From positions 1 through 35,662 of the forward strand of contig JACMOI010000020.1 in assembly GCA_014378105.1 (NCBI GenBank): a DNA stretch of 35,662 nt, written 5' to 3'. The translations under genes and the position numbers were made by a program. Shown piece after piece: positions 25,793 to 35,243 of this stretch. Position 1 is the stretch's first letter. The number at the start of each line of letters is the position of its first letter. The stretch comes from Pseudopedobacter sp. Lineage in GTDB: Bacteria > Bacteroidota > Bacteroidia > Sphingobacteriales > Sphingobacteriaceae. The notes under the pieces were generated by a model. That model searched no databases. It was not told the origin of the DNA and worked only from the letters and a program-made list of their open reading frames with translations.

Positions 25793-26683
25793 ATGATAAA
25801 TAAAGGGCTTTCTAAAGTTGGTTTATATTTTTTATATCTCTTATCCTTACTTCCGTTAGGTATACTTTACCTTCTTTCCGATTTTATCTACTTAATTTTA
25901 TATCGTGTTTTAAGCTATCGAAAGATGATAGTTCGAATAAATCTTCAAAATTCTTTTCCATTTAAAACTAAAGAAGAACTACTGCAAATAGAGAAAGATT
26001 ACTTTCACTATTTGGCTGATTTAATGGTTGAAACCATCAAAATGCTATCAGCAAGTCCAGAATATCTACATGCAAGATATTCGTTTACCAATCAAGAATT
26101 AATTCATCCATTTGAGGATAAAAAACAAAGCATCCTAATTGCAGTTGGGCATTATGGTAACTGGGAATGGAGTACCATTGTGATTCCTTTAGCAATTAAA
26201 TTTAAAGCTTTAATTATTTATAAGTCTTTGAAAAATGAGGTGTTTGATGATGCTTTTAAGAAAGCAAGAGAAAAGGGTGGAACAAAAATGATTAAGATGC
26301 TACTCACTTTAAAAGAAATTATTAGACATAAGCATGATCTAACTGCGACTGTATTCGCCGCAGATCAAACCCCTGCCCGAACAGAAGGACTTTTATGGAT
26401 TGATTTTTTAAATCAATCTACCCCAGTTTTCTTAGGTTTAGAAAAGATTGCAAAATCAACGAATTATCCTGTTGTATTTTGCGATATGCAAAGAGTAAAG
26501 AGAGGGTATTATTCTTGTGATTTTAAATTAGTGAGTGCCGATCCATCAAAAAATAATCATCTGGATATTACTAAAAAACAATTTGAATTGTTAGAAAACA
26601 GAATCAATATAGAGCCAAGATATTGGTTATGGTCGCATAAACGCTGGAAACATAAATTTGAAGAACATGATGAAAGAGCCTAG
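25793..26683 (+). CDS. LpxL/HtrB-type lipid A acyltransferase
   Basis: 296 residues from ATG 25793 (see promoter). One N-terminal membrane helix region (about 5-35) anchors it to the inner membrane, facing the cytosol. The acyltransferase site is GHYGNWEW near 118-125, giving the His-x4-Glu pair typical of LpxL/LpxM enzymes; AADQTPAR near 191-198 and YWLWSHKRWK at the C-terminus are also family marks. It transfers an acyl chain to lipid A precursor, or a related lipid such as an ornithine lipid. Its end overlaps the next glycosyltransferase gene by about 15 bases, so both are one operon. Confidence 0.85.
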   Translation: MINKGLSKVGLYFLYLLSLLPLGILYLLSDFIYLILYRVLSYRKMIVRINLQNSFPFKTKEELLQIEKDYFHYLADLMVETIKMLSASPEYLHARYSFTNQELIHPFEDKKQSILIAVGHYGNWEWSTIVIPLAIKFKALIIYKSLKNEVFDDAFKKAREKGGTKMIKMLLTLKEIIRHKHDLTATVFAADQTPARTEGLLWIDFLNQSTPVFLGLEKIAKSTNYPVVFCDMQRVKRGYYSCDFKLVSADPSKNNHLDITKKQFELLENRINIEPRYWLWSHKRWKHKFEEHDERA

Positions 26684-27689
26684 CGTTGCTATAGTGATAC
26701 TAAATTGGAACGGACAAAATTTTTTGGAACAGTTCTTACCTTCTGTTTTTAATAGCCCTTACCCTAATTTACAGATTGTGATGGGTGACAATGCATCTAC
26801 CGATGATTCCATCGTCTATCTAAAAAACAACTTTCCTTTGGTTAAAATCATTGAAAATGATCAAAATTATGGTTTTGCAGAAGGATATAACCGCGTTTTA
26901 GAGCAGGTAACAGCCGATTATTTTATCTTGTTAAATTCTGATGTAGAAGTAACGCCAGGTTGGATTAAGCCGGTAATTGATTTGATGGAAAGTGATGAGG
27001 AAATAGCTATTGCACAGCCTAAGATTAAATCTATGTTTAATAGAGATTATTTTGAATATGCTGGTGCTGCTGGTGGTTACTTAGATTATTTGGGTTATCC
27101 TTTTAGTCGAGGAAGAATTTTTGACACTGTAGAAAAAGATCAAGACCAATACAACGATTCTCGAGAAATTTTTTGGGCTTCTGGCTGTGCATTATTTATT
27201 AAATCGGCTATTTGGAAAAGATTGAAAGGTTTTGATGTCCGATTCTTTGCCCATATGGAAGAGATTGATTTGTGTTGGCGGGTAAAAAACCTAGGTTATA
27301 AAGTGATGTATTGTGGAGATTCTGCTGTATATCATGTAGGTGGCGGTACGTTAAATCCAGAAAGTTCATTCAAGACATTCCTCAATTTCAGAAATAACCA
27401 TTATTTATTAAAAAAAAACCTTCATCCAGCGAAAGCCAGATGGGTGATTCCTTATCGTTTCTGTTTAGATTTTTTAGCATTAATTAAGTTTGCATTAACT
27501 GGAAAATTCAAAAATGCCGCGGCCATTTCAAAAGCACATCGACATGTGGTGAAGGCATTATGGAATAAAGAGATGGTGTTTGATCAAGATGTTTCAGATC
27601 ATCCGAATATCACAGGTTTTTATTCCAAGAGTATTGTTTTCGACTATTACTTTTTAAGGAAAAAAGTCTTTTCTAAATTGAAGATTTAG
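26667..27689 (+). CDS. Family 2 glycosyltransferase
   Basis: About 340 residues (ATG 26667 or 26670; an earlier TTG also fits). GT-A fold: AIVILNWNGQ at the start binds the nucleotide, GDNASTDDSI near 40-49, LLNSDVEV near 92-99 carries the DXD-like metal motif, and RFFAHMEEIDLCWR near 196-209 is the acceptor-side ED motif of rhamnosyl or similar transferases. No strong membrane helix, so it acts at the cytosolic face. Overlap with the acyltransferase gene suggests a joint role in envelope glycolipid or lipopolysaccharide synthesis. Sugar donor not predictable. Confidence 0.88.
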   Translation: MMKEPSVAIVILNWNGQNFLEQFLPSVFNSPYPNLQIVMGDNASTDDSIVYLKNNFPLVKIIENDQNYGFAEGYNRVLEQVTADYFILLNSDVEVTPGWIKPVIDLMESDEEIAIAQPKIKSMFNRDYFEYAGAAGGYLDYLGYPFSRGRIFDTVEKDQDQYNDSREIFWASGCALFIKSAIWKRLKGFDVRFFAHMEEIDLCWRVKNLGYKVMYCGDSAVYHVGGGTLNPESSFKTFLNFRNNHYLLKKNLHPAKARWVIPYRFCLDFLALIKFALTGKFKNAAAISKAHRHVVKALWNKEMVFDQDVSDHPNITGFYSKSIVFDYYFLRKKVFSKLKI

Positions 27690-27718
27690 GATTTCTTAAA
27701 GTTTCAAAAGAATATCTG

Positions 27719-28132
27719 TTAAAGAAAACTTTGAATCGCTAATTCATAAGAAAGCAATCCAAACCCAGTAATAATCCCCTTACAATTCTTAGCCATCATG
27801 CTGTGATGGCGAAACTCTTCCCGAGCGTAAACATTAGAGATATGGACCTCAATAACTGGAGTATTTATTGCCGCAATAGCATCTGCAATGGCAATGGAAG
27901 TATGGGTATAGGCTCCCGCGTTCATCACAATCCCATCAAAAGAAAAACCAACCTTGTGTAGCTGATTAATAATTTCGCCTTCTACATTGCTTTGAAAATA
28001 TTGGAATTCTATATTTGGATATTTTGTTTGAAGCGCAGCAAAAAAAGATTCAAAATCTTCATTACCATAAACTCCTGGTTCTCGTTTTCCAAGTAAATTT
28101 AAATTTGGACCGTTGATAATTTGTATCTTCAT
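27719..28132 (-). CDS. aroQ: 3-dehydroquinate dehydratase, type II
   Basis: 137 residues from ATG 28132 (MKIQIINGPNLNLLG); a longer frame to 28159 adds nine residues absent from the family. The active-site Tyr22 is in GVYG, Arg is in the GKREPG loop, NAGAYTHTS near 71-79 binds substrate and VHISN carries the catalytic His near 97. It removes water from 3-dehydroquinate in the shikimate pathway in the cytosol; the family forms a dodecamer. It faces xerD divergently with just 30 bases between the starts. A -7 box TATGTTTG (28145-28138) lies five bases before the ATG, so the mRNA may be leaderless. Confidence 0.95.
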   Translation of the reverse strand: MKIQIINGPNLNLLGKREPGVYGNEDFESFFAALQTKYPNIEFQYFQSNVEGEIINQLHKVGFSFDGIVMNAGAYTHTSIAIADAIAAINTPVIEVHISNVYAREEFRHHSMMAKNCKGIITGFGLLSYELAIQSFL

Positions 28133-28162
28133 GCACTCAAACATAAATAAATTTATCACTAC

Positions 28163-29062
28163 TTGGATTGGTTAAGCGCAAAAAAAGGATTTAAAAGCTA
28201 CCTTAAACTCGAACGGTCGCTTTCTACCAATTCTATCGAAGCTTATTTGCGAGATATTGATAAAATCACCCAGTTTTTAGAGGTGCAGGAGAAAAATATT
28301 AGTCCTTTAGCCATACAAGCCAAAGATTTAAGAGATTTGATTCAATGGGTAAATGAATTGGGTATGTTGGCTACCACACAAGCCAGACTCATTTCGGGTA
28401 TCAAAGCATTTTACAAGTATTTAATATTGGAGGATTTATTGACGGTAGATCCATCCGCATTAATTGAAGCCCCAAAGACCCGCAGAAAGCTCCCTGATGT
28501 GCTAACAGTTAACGAAGTTGAAGCATTAATTGATGCTTTAGATTTAAGTAAAGTAGAAAACATCCGAAATAAAGCGATGATAGAGGTAATGTACGGTTCT
28601 GGATTGAGAGTAAGTGAGTTAGTAGGTTTAAGATTATCGAATTATTTTCCCGATGTAGAGTTTTTAAAGATTACAGGTAAAGGTAATAAAGAACGTTTGG
28701 TGCCTATTGGAAGTTCTGCTATTAAGCATTTAGAAATCTATAAAGACACCGTAAGAAATCATCTTGAAATTAAAAAAGGAAATGAGGATTTTATATTTCT
28801 GAATCGCCGAGGAACTAAGTTGAGTAGAGTAATGGTTTTTATGTTGATCAAAGATTTGGCTTTAAAAATTGGATTACAGAAAAACATCAGCCCTCATACA
28901 TTTCGGCATTCATTTGCGACACATTTAATTGAAGGTGGTGCCGATTTAAGAGCGGTACAAGAAATGTTGGGACATGAAAGTATCACGACCACCGAGATTT
29001 ACACCCACCTAGACCGAGACTTCCTCAAACAGACTATTCAACAATTTCACCCAAGAAGCTGA
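28163..29062 (+). CDS. xerD: Tyrosine recombinase XerD/XerC-type
   Basis: 299 residues from a TTG codon, typical XerC/D length. N-terminal SAM-like core-binding domain 1-95; catalytic domain with Arg149 (GSGLRVSEL), Lys173 (TGKGNKERLVP), His245 and Arg248 (HTFRHSFATHL), His271 (LGHESITTTEIYTHLD) and nucleophile Tyr280. It resolves chromosome dimers at dif with its partner. The setting between aroQ and prmC, both housekeeping, marks it as chromosomal rather than an element integrase. Its 3' end overlaps prmC by 16 bases in convergent orientation. Whether XerC or XerD needs comparison with the second copy. Confidence 0.92.
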   Translation: MDWLSAKKGFKSYLKLERSLSTNSIEAYLRDIDKITQFLEVQEKNISPLAIQAKDLRDLIQWVNELGMLATTQARLISGIKAFYKYLILEDLLTVDPSALIEAPKTRRKLPDVLTVNEVEALIDALDLSKVENIRNKAMIEVMYGSGLRVSELVGLRLSNYFPDVEFLKITGKGNKERLVPIGSSAIKHLEIYKDTVRNHLEIKKGNEDFIFLNRRGTKLSRVMVFMLIKDLALKIGLQKNISPHTFRHSFATHLIEGGADLRAVQEMLGHESITTTEIYTHLDRDFLKQTIQQFHPRS

Positions 29063-29883
29063 GCTTTCAGTATTCTGTCATTTTGATTGATGTCTTTAAT
29101 GATGGTAGCCGTAAAACCTTTCGCCATTAATAAATCAGCAGTTTGTTTAGCTAGCTTTTGATTCAATTCAAAGTAAAGTGTCCCGCCAGATTTTAGATTA
29201 GTTAATGCGAAATCACTGATTTTATCATAGAAAATAAGCGGCTCTTCATCATCTACAAATAAAGCTAAATGAGGTTCATGAGACCTTACATTATCTTCCA
29301 TCATTTCCATTTCACTTTGAGCTATGTAAGGAGGATTGCTTACGATAACATCAAATTGAGACCATTCAGATGGCTTAAGATTTAAAGCGTCAGCTTTAGA
29401 GAAAATCACTTCTACCTTATTTAAAATTGCATTTTCATTTGCTAAAACCAATGCGCTCTCACTAATGTCTATTGCACTAATCTGTGCCAATGGAAGGTTT
29501 TTCTTTAAGGCAATTGGGATACATCCACTACCTGTACCGATATCAAGCATAGTCACCTCTTTATTACTTTGCTCACGAATTATCAAATAAACCAGCTCTT
29601 CTGTCTCAGGACGAGGAATGAGAACATCTCGATTTACCTTAAACTTTAAATGATAAAAATCAGCCTCGCCCAAAACATATTGAATGGGTTGATGAGCTAA
29701 AAGTTGTGTAGTAAATTGATCAAAATTAATTAGTTGATTCTCAGAAAGTTCTTTATTATCTATGTTATTTATATTGTCACGAATTAAGAAAGAGATAATC
29801 ATTTTAAACAACACACTAGACTCGTCTGTAGTATAAATTATATCAAGACGATGCTTGAATTCTTTTTCTATTTTTTTTAACAA
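29047..29883 (-). CDS. prmC: Release factor glutamine methyltransferase PrmC
   Basis: 278 residues, TTG start. The N-terminal helical domain (1-75) precedes the SAM-binding domain: PRPETEEL near 91-98, TMLDIGTGSGCIPIAL near 111-126 (motif I) and the catalytic NPPY near 188-191, which positions the Gln amide. It methylates the GGQ glutamine of RF1 and RF2. It lies 12 bases after the sensor kinase gene on the same strand; TACCTTTG (29912-29905), inside the last kinase codons, could be its own promoter. A 16-base overlap with xerD at the 3' end is convergent. Confidence 0.93.
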   Translation of the reverse strand: MLKKIEKEFKHRLDIIYTTDESSVLFKMIISFLIRDNINNIDNKELSENQLINFDQFTTQLLAHQPIQYVLGEADFYHLKFKVNRDVLIPRPETEELVYLIIREQSNKEVTMLDIGTGSGCIPIALKKNLPLAQISAIDISESALVLANENAILNKVEVIFSKADALNLKPSEWSQFDVIVSNPPYIAQSEMEMMEDNVRSHEPHLALFVDDEEPLIFYDKISDFALTNLKSGGTLYFELNQKLAKQTADLLMAKGFTATIIKDINQNDRILKAQLLG

Positions 29884-29895
29884 AAGAAACAGGTT

Positions 29896-31827
29896 TTATT
29901 TCTTCAAAGGTACACTAAAGTAGAACGAACTTCCTTTACTTTTTTCGCTTTCCACCCAAAATTCCCCTCCGTTTTTATGGATGAATTCTTCGCAAATCAT
30001 TAAACCTAAACCCGTACCCGATTCGTTTTGTGTTCCTTTAGAACTATAGAATTCGTGATTAAATATTTGTTCTTTCTGCTCGTGTGTTAAACCTACCCCA
30101 TTATCTTTTATGCACAAAATAACTTTATCTCCTCTTTTTGCAGAAGAAATAGCAATTTCACCACCTTTTGGCGTAAACTTAGCAGCATTGTTGATCAAAT
30201 TTCTAATCACAGCACTTATACTTTCTACATCTGCAAAAGCATAATTAAATAATAAATTATTTGAAAATTTAAGATTTTTATTTAAATATTGGGACGCTAT
30301 AATACTAATGCTTTCATCACAAATTTGGCTAAGATTAATCCGTTTTTTACATAACACCTCTCCTTGCATTTGACTTTTACCCCAAACCAAAAGGTTATCT
30401 ACAAGATTAGAAGTGTTTTTAAAATTAGTACCTAACTCCAACATAAAAATATTGAGCTCTTCATCAGTTAAATGACCTTCCTCGAATAACCTAAACATCC
30501 CACTTAATGATGATAATGGACCTCTTAAATCATGAGAAATAATAGAAAAAAACTTTGATTTAAAATGATTGAGTTCTTCCAATTCAGATTTTTGATGATT
30601 AATCTCTCGGTTTTGTTTGGTTAACTTTAGGTTATTTTTACCTAATTTTTTACTATTTTTATAGATAAGATAAATCAAATAAAAGCTTAAGGATAGGAGT
30701 AAAAATACTACTAAAATAAAGTAATTCTTATTTTGTAATTGTAACTCCTTGGTTAGGTTGGCTCTCTTTAATACGGTATTCTCTTTTTGTGTTTGTTCTG
30801 CTTCAAAATAAGTTCTAAACTCATCTAATTGCTTATATCTATCTACATTATAAAGGCTATCGTATAGATTATTGTACTCTTTTTCAAAGACCAAGGAACT
30901 TTTAAAATTCTTTTTCTTTTCTTCAAGCAAAGAGAAACTTTTCAGCACTTTCAATTTTAATTTCGGGAAGTTATGCACCTTAACGATACTCAATGCTCTT
31001 TTTAAAATTCTTTCTGATTTGTAAAAGTCATTGAAATTCGAATAAAAATCAGCTTGAAAATTCAAGTTATTAACAGTAATTCTTAAGTCTAAGAATTTTT
31101 CTGATAAAGCTAAAGATTGATTACTTGATGAAAGTGCAGATCTGTAATCAGAAATATGCATATAAGCAATAGCCCTTTCGTAGTAATTTTGACCTAACCA
31201 CAATTGATTATGATATCTTTCATTGTAGCTAATGGCTCTATCAAAATAATTAATAGCAATATTACTTTTTCCTTCTTTGTCAAAAAGAGCTGCAATATTA
31301 TGAATTACTGCACCTTTAAAAGGGTGATGTGGTGTAATTTGATTTAAGTATGTTATTGATAAATCATAATAATGATGCGCTTTTTTAAAGTCGTTTAATC
31401 TATAAAAAGACAATGCTTTCGCGTTATAAGCCCTTGCAATTAGCTCTTTATCATTTATTTTTTTTGCTATAGAAATACATCTATCCTGATATTCATTGGC
31501 AATCACATAATTTTCACTATAATTAAAAGATATACCTATAATATGGAAAGCTTCAGCTTCCCCTTTTTTATAGTGAGATTTTTGTGCTAACTCTAATGAT
31601 TTTTTAGCAAACTGAAATGATTTGATATAATCTGAAGGATGAATTTCATAAGCTAATTCATTGATTTGATTAATTATCAAATTATTTCCATTATTGGTAT
31701 CTAAACGATCGTAGACCTTTAAGATAGAATCCTTTTTAATGGTTCCCTGATCTTTAAAAATGATAGTATCCAAATTGCTGAACAAACTCCCAATCAAGAT
31801 AACGAGGAAATTCAAATTCATATTCAA
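29896..31827 (-). CDS. TPR-containing sensor histidine kinase
   Basis: 643 residues. A short signal-like N-terminus (1-18) precedes a TPR-type helical sensor (about 60-320), seen as repeated motifs such as AEAFHIIGISFNYSENYVIA and KSNIAINYFDRAISYNERYH. One membrane helix (369-389) is followed by a coiled coil (395-425) and the kinase: H-box Ser-His432-Asp-Leu-Arg (IISHDLRGP), N-box NLINNAAKF near 540, G1 IKDNGVGL and G2 GTGLGLMICEE. It autophosphorylates on His432 in response to an unknown outer signal. No response regulator lies nearby, so the partner is elsewhere. Divergent from ribD. Confidence 0.9.
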   Translation of the reverse strand: MNMNLNFLVILIGSLFSNLDTIIFKDQGTIKKDSILKVYDRLDTNNGNNLIINQINELAYEIHPSDYIKSFQFAKKSLELAQKSHYKKGEAEAFHIIGISFNYSENYVIANEYQDRCISIAKKINDKELIARAYNAKALSFYRLNDFKKAHHYYDLSITYLNQITPHHPFKGAVIHNIAALFDKEGKSNIAINYFDRAISYNERYHNQLWLGQNYYERAIAYMHISDYRSALSSSNQSLALSEKFLDLRITVNNLNFQADFYSNFNDFYKSERILKRALSIVKVHNFPKLKLKVLKSFSLLEEKKKNFKSSLVFEKEYNNLYDSLYNVDRYKQLDEFRTYFEAEQTQKENTVLKRANLTKELQLQNKNYFILVVFLLLSLSFYLIYLIYKNSKKLGKNNLKLTKQNREINHQKSELEELNHFKSKFFSIISHDLRGPLSSLSGMFRLFEEGHLTDEELNIFMLELGTNFKNTSNLVDNLLVWGKSQMQGEVLCKKRINLSQICDESISIIASQYLNKNLKFSNNLLFNYAFADVESISAVIRNLINNAAKFTPKGGEIAISSAKRGDKVILCIKDNGVGLTHEQKEQIFNHEFYSSKGTQNESGTGLGLMICEEFIHKNGGEFWVESEKSKGSSFYFSVPLKK

Positions 31828-31847
31828 TTCAAGTTATGGTTATGCTC

Positions 31848-31874
31848 TTGCATTAAGGTAATTATTTACCTTTG
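31848..31874 (+). promoter_or_regulatory. Promoter of the ribD operon, near-leaderless
   Basis: TTG (31848-31850), a 16-base spacer and TACCTTTG (31867-31874) match the consensus; the GTG start (31879) follows four bases later. The same layout and spacing occur before the threonine synthase gene. Confidence 0.6.
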
Positions 31875-31878
31875 TTAC

Positions 31879-32925
31879 GTGTTGGCACATGAAATAGTTT
31901 TAAAAAGAGCAATAGAATTAGCTAAGCTTGGATTAGGTTCTGTAAGTCCTAATCCAATGGTTGGTGCTATTATAGTTGAAAATGAGGTGATTATAGGTGA
32001 AGGTTATCATCAAAAATATGGTGAAGCTCATGCCGAAGTGAATGCTATTCATCAGGTTTTAAATACTTATGCTGACGCAGCAGAAAGATTAAAACGCTCT
32101 ATCATTTATGTAACATTAGAGCCTTGCTCCCATTTTGGAAAAACTCCTCCGTGTTCTGATTTAATTATTAAGTATCAAATCCCTAAAGTAGTGATTGGCT
32201 GTTTAGATCCTTTTGAAAGTGTAAACGGGAAAGGTGCAGCTCAATTAAAAGCTGCCGGAATTGAAGTTATTTCTGGTATTTTAGAAAATGAATGTGAGCA
32301 ATTAAATAAAAGATTTTTTACACGAGTTAAAAAGCAAAGGCCCTATGTGATTTTAAAATGGGCACAAACTGCCGATGGATATTTTGCAGCCGAGAATGGT
32401 AAGCAAAAATGGATTAGTGGAGATGCTGGTAAAAGATTAGTGCATTTATGGCGAACGCAAGAAGATTGTGTTTTGGTAGGAAAAAACACAGCACTTATTG
32501 ATAACCCAAAATTGAATGTTCGCTTAGCTAATGGCAGAAACCCCAAAAGAGCAGTAATTGACCGTGATTTAGTGTTGCCAGAGAATTTAAATATATTTAA
32601 TCAGGAAAGTACCACCTTCATTTTTAATGCTTTAAAAACAGATAGGATTGGTAAAACGCTCTATGTCGCTATTGAAGATTTCGATCATTTTTTACCACAA
32701 TATATATTATTTCAACTTTATTTGCAGGATATTCAATCGCTGATTATAGAAGGAGGAGCACAAACTTTAAAGACTTTTATTGATGCTAACCTTTGGGATG
32801 AAGCTCGTATTTTTACCTCAACTGAAAGCTGGGGATCAGGAATAAAAGCACCCGAAATAAAAGGTAGATTACAAAAAAAAATAAAAGTAGGAAATGATCA
32901 ATTAAGCATTTTTAAACCTCATTAA
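31879..32925 (+). CDS. ribD: Bifunctional riboflavin biosynthesis protein RibD
   Basis: 348 residues, start GTG 31879 (TTG 31882 possible; no ATG in reach). The deaminase domain (1-145) has the zinc motif His51-Ala-Glu53 (GEAHAEVNA) and Cys83/Cys92 (PCSHFGKTPPC). The reductase domain (146-348) starts RPYVILKWAQTADGY and has VGKNTALIDNPKLNVR and the NADPH-site region LIIEGGAQTLKTF. It carries out steps two and three of riboflavin synthesis from GTP (deamination, then side-chain reduction) in the cytosol. First gene of a four-gene operon; its stop overlaps the next start as TAATG. Confidence 0.94.
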   Translation: MLAHEIVLKRAIELAKLGLGSVSPNPMVGAIIVENEVIIGEGYHQKYGEAHAEVNAIHQVLNTYADAAERLKRSIIYVTLEPCSHFGKTPPCSDLIIKYQIPKVVIGCLDPFESVNGKGAAQLKAAGIEVISGILENECEQLNKRFFTRVKKQRPYVILKWAQTADGYFAAENGKQKWISGDAGKRLVHLWRTQEDCVLVGKNTALIDNPKLNVRLANGRNPKRAVIDRDLVLPENLNIFNQESTTFIFNALKTDRIGKTLYVAIEDFDHFLPQYILFQLYLQDIQSLIIEGGAQTLKTFIDANLWDEARIFTSTESWGSGIKAPEIKGRLQKKIKVGNDQLSIFKPH

Positions 32926-33782
32926 TGATATACATAATTTTTGCTATTTTTTGTAGTGTTGTTGTCAGCGTCAATTTTAAATTATTTAAAAGATATTATA
33001 CCAACGCTTACCAGGCAATTGTCTTCAATTATCCGACTGCCGCATTATTCTGCTATTTCTTTTTTAAGCCAGATTTAAGCGCCAAACCAACCATCGAGAA
33101 TTGGTTATTATTTCTAGTTATAGCAGTACTTCTGATATCTATATTTTATTTTATTGGAAAAAGCATAGAAACATCAGGTATTGTGTTAACATCCATTGCC
33201 CAAAGATTATCTTTAATCATTCCCGTAATATCTGCATTTCTCATTTTTGGTGAAACTTCCACCACTGTGAAAATTATTGGTTTAATTATTGGCCTAATTG
33301 CTATTTATGCTTCAAAACCTTCTGGCAAAGCTAATATGAAAGATATTGTGAGCTGGTATCCTATAATTGTTTTTTTAGGTACAGGAATTATGGATATCTT
33401 ATTTAATATATTAACCAAGTTCGATGAGATCAGTTTTACGGCTGCTTTGGTTTATATTTTCAGTATTTCAACCATCATAGGTTTTGCATCATTAATTTAT
33501 CAAAAAATCAGAGGAACACTTCAGTTTCAGCCTAAAACTATACTTGCGGGTATGATATTAGGTATTTTCAACTTTGGATCAATCTTTTTTTACATTAAAG
33601 CACTTCAAATAGAAAGCGATCAGCCTTCTGTGGTATTTGCATCTTTAGATATTGGAGTTATTACGTTAGGTTCATTAGTTGGGATTATTTTATTTAAAGA
33701 AAAGCTGAGTAAATTAAATATGATTGGTTTGGTATTAGCATTGGCTGCTATTATTATCCTAAATTTACCAAATGCTATTTGA
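32925..33782 (+). CDS. EamA/DMT-family transporter
   Basis: 285 residues with about ten membrane helices in two halves, each an EamA unit; the first half ends with LIIGLIAIYASKP and the second with LVLALAAIIILNLP, the usual C-terminal helices of both units. GKSIETSGIVLTSIAQRLSL near 80-99 is a family-like loop. Such inner-membrane carriers export or import small metabolites; the substrate cannot be read here. Start overlaps the ribD stop by one base and the end overlaps the yigZ start by 11 bases, so it is cotranscribed with riboflavin and nucleoside genes; flavin precursor transport would be speculative. Confidence 0.85.
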   Translation: MIYIIFAIFCSVVVSVNFKLFKRYYTNAYQAIVFNYPTAALFCYFFFKPDLSAKPTIENWLLFLVIAVLLISIFYFIGKSIETSGIVLTSIAQRLSLIIPVISAFLIFGETSTTVKIIGLIIGLIAIYASKPSGKANMKDIVSWYPIIVFLGTGIMDILFNILTKFDEISFTAALVYIFSISTIIGFASLIYQKIRGTLQFQPKTILAGMILGIFNFGSIFFYIKALQIESDQPSVVFASLDIGVITLGSLVGIILFKEKLSKLNMIGLVLALAAIIILNLPNAI

Positions 33783-34386
33783 GGATACTTATCGCACCAT
33801 CAATCAACCTTCAGAAGGTATTTTTAGAGATAAAGGAAGCAAATTTATAGCTTACGCTTATCCTTTTAAAAGTGAAGATCATTTAAAAGAGCGGATTAAC
33901 GATTTAAAAAGCCAACACACAAAAGCCCGACATTATTGCTTTGCTTATCGTTTAAGTAAAGATAAGGCTGTTTATCGTATCAATGACGATGGCGAACCAT
34001 CTGGAACTGCAGGAAGACCCATACTCAACACCCTACTATCTAATGATTTAACCAACGTCTTAATTGTGGTTGTTAGGTATTTTGGTGGTACCCTTTTGGG
34101 TGTACCTGGATTAATCAATGCTTATAAATCTGCAGCAGAAGATGCTATTCAACAAACAATAATTATAGAGAAAAGGGTTCAGGATATTTATAAAGTTAAT
34201 TTTGAATACCTTCAAATGAACGCATTAATGCAATTAATTAAAGACGAAGATTTGGAAAGCTTTGATCAAGAGTTTGACTTAAAATGCAACATAAAGATTG
34301 CTATCAATCAATCAGATATCAATAGAATTATTGGTAAATTAGAATCCATCGAAAATTTAGAACTTCAATTTTTAGAAACCATATGA
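33772..34386 (+). CDS. yigZ: YigZ/IMPACT-family protein
   Basis: 204 residues. The UPF0029 N-terminal domain shows KGSKFIAYAYPF near 21-32, KARHYCFAYRL near 51-61, NDDGEPSGTAGRPIL near 71-85 and VVVRYFGGTLLGVPGL near 98-113. The C-terminal ferredoxin-like half (about 135-204) is typical of YigZ. Its biological role is unclear; eukaryotic IMPACT regulates GCN2, and bacterial members may bind nucleic acids or translation factors. Its start overlaps eamA by 11 bases and its stop overlaps the next start as ATGA. Confidence 0.9.
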   Translation: MLFEDTYRTINQPSEGIFRDKGSKFIAYAYPFKSEDHLKERINDLKSQHTKARHYCFAYRLSKDKAVYRINDDGEPSGTAGRPILNTLLSNDLTNVLIVVVRYFGGTLLGVPGLINAYKSAAEDAIQQTIIIEKRVQDIYKVNFEYLQMNALMQLIKDEDLESFDQEFDLKCNIKIAINQSDINRIIGKLESIENLELQFLETI

Positions 34387-35243
34387 AACCAATTTCAGAA
34401 GCTGATTTAATCATCAATCCAGATGGTAGTATTTATCATTTAAATATTAAACCAGAAGATGTAGCTGATACCGTTATTACCGTTGGTGATCCAGATCGTG
34501 TAGGCGAGGTGAGTAAGTATTTCGATAGCATTGAATTAAAAAAAGGTAAAAGAGAATTTCATACACATACTGGATACATCGGAAAAAAGAGATTAACAGT
34601 GCTTTCTACTGGAATTGGAACAGATAATATTGATATTGTATTTAATGAGCTAGACGCTTTAGTCAACATTGATTTTGATACCCGCACTATTAAATCAGTA
34701 CTCAAGAGTTTAAATATCATCCGTATTGGAACTTCTGGAAGCATAAGAGAAGACATTCCTATTGGAAGTATTTTGGCATCTACACATGGTTTAGGTTTAG
34801 ATGCATTGATGTCTTATTACGACACTGATATTTCTATAGAAGATCGGTTTTTGTTACAAAAAATCACAGCACATTTACCAACTTTAAAATCAATACCTTA
34901 TCTAACCTCTGGCTCCAACAAATTATTAGAACAAATAGGGTTTGATATGCCTAAAGGTATTACCGCAACAGCTCCTGGTTTTTATGCGCCACAAGGAAGA
35001 ATAATGAGAGCTAAAAATTTGATCCCCAATTGGATAGAAAGCTTGTCTAGTTTTGAATTAAATCATCAAAAAATCACTAATTTAGAAATGGAGACCGCAG
35101 GCATTTATGCATTGGCAAATGCATTGGGTCATCAAGCATTATCTATTAATGCTATTTTAGCTCAACGGATTAAGTTAGAATTTGCTAAAAATCCAGATCA
35201 AATTGTAGATAAAATGATCAAAACTGTTTTAGAACGTATTTAA
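34383..35243 (+). CDS. Nucleoside phosphorylase (uridine phosphorylase-like)
   Basis: 286 residues, slightly longer than the roughly 250 of E. coli Udp. The family start ITVGDPDRVGEVSKYF has the phosphate-binding Gly and Arg; RIGTSGSIREDIPIGSIL near 116-133 is the core motif with the second phosphate site, and NLEMETAGIYALANALGHQ near 236-254 carries the ribose-binding Glu-Met-Glu. It cleaves a nucleoside with phosphate to a base and ribose 1-phosphate in salvage. Sequence resembles the Bacteroidota uridine phosphorylase branch, but purine specificity cannot be excluded. Last gene of the ribD operon. Confidence 0.85.
   Translation: MKPISEADLIINPDGSIYHLNIKPEDVADTVITVGDPDRVGEVSKYFDSIELKKGKREFHTHTGYIGKKRLTVLSTGIGTDNIDIVFNELDALVNIDFDTRTIKSVLKSLNIIRIGTSGSIREDIPIGSILASTHGLGLDALMSYYDTDISIEDRFLLQKITAHLPTLKSIPYLTSGSNKLLEQIGFDMPKGITATAPGFYAPQGRIMRAKNLIPNWIESLSSFELNHQKITNLEMETAGIYALANALGHQALSINAILAQRIKLEFAKNPDQIVDKMIKTVLERI

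Noticed and set aside
28163-29062. XerD-type recombinase as integrase of the tRNA-Ser island
   Set aside because: It lies 16 kb outside the att-like repeats, between housekeeping genes aroQ and prmC, and has the length and motifs of chromosomal Xer proteins.
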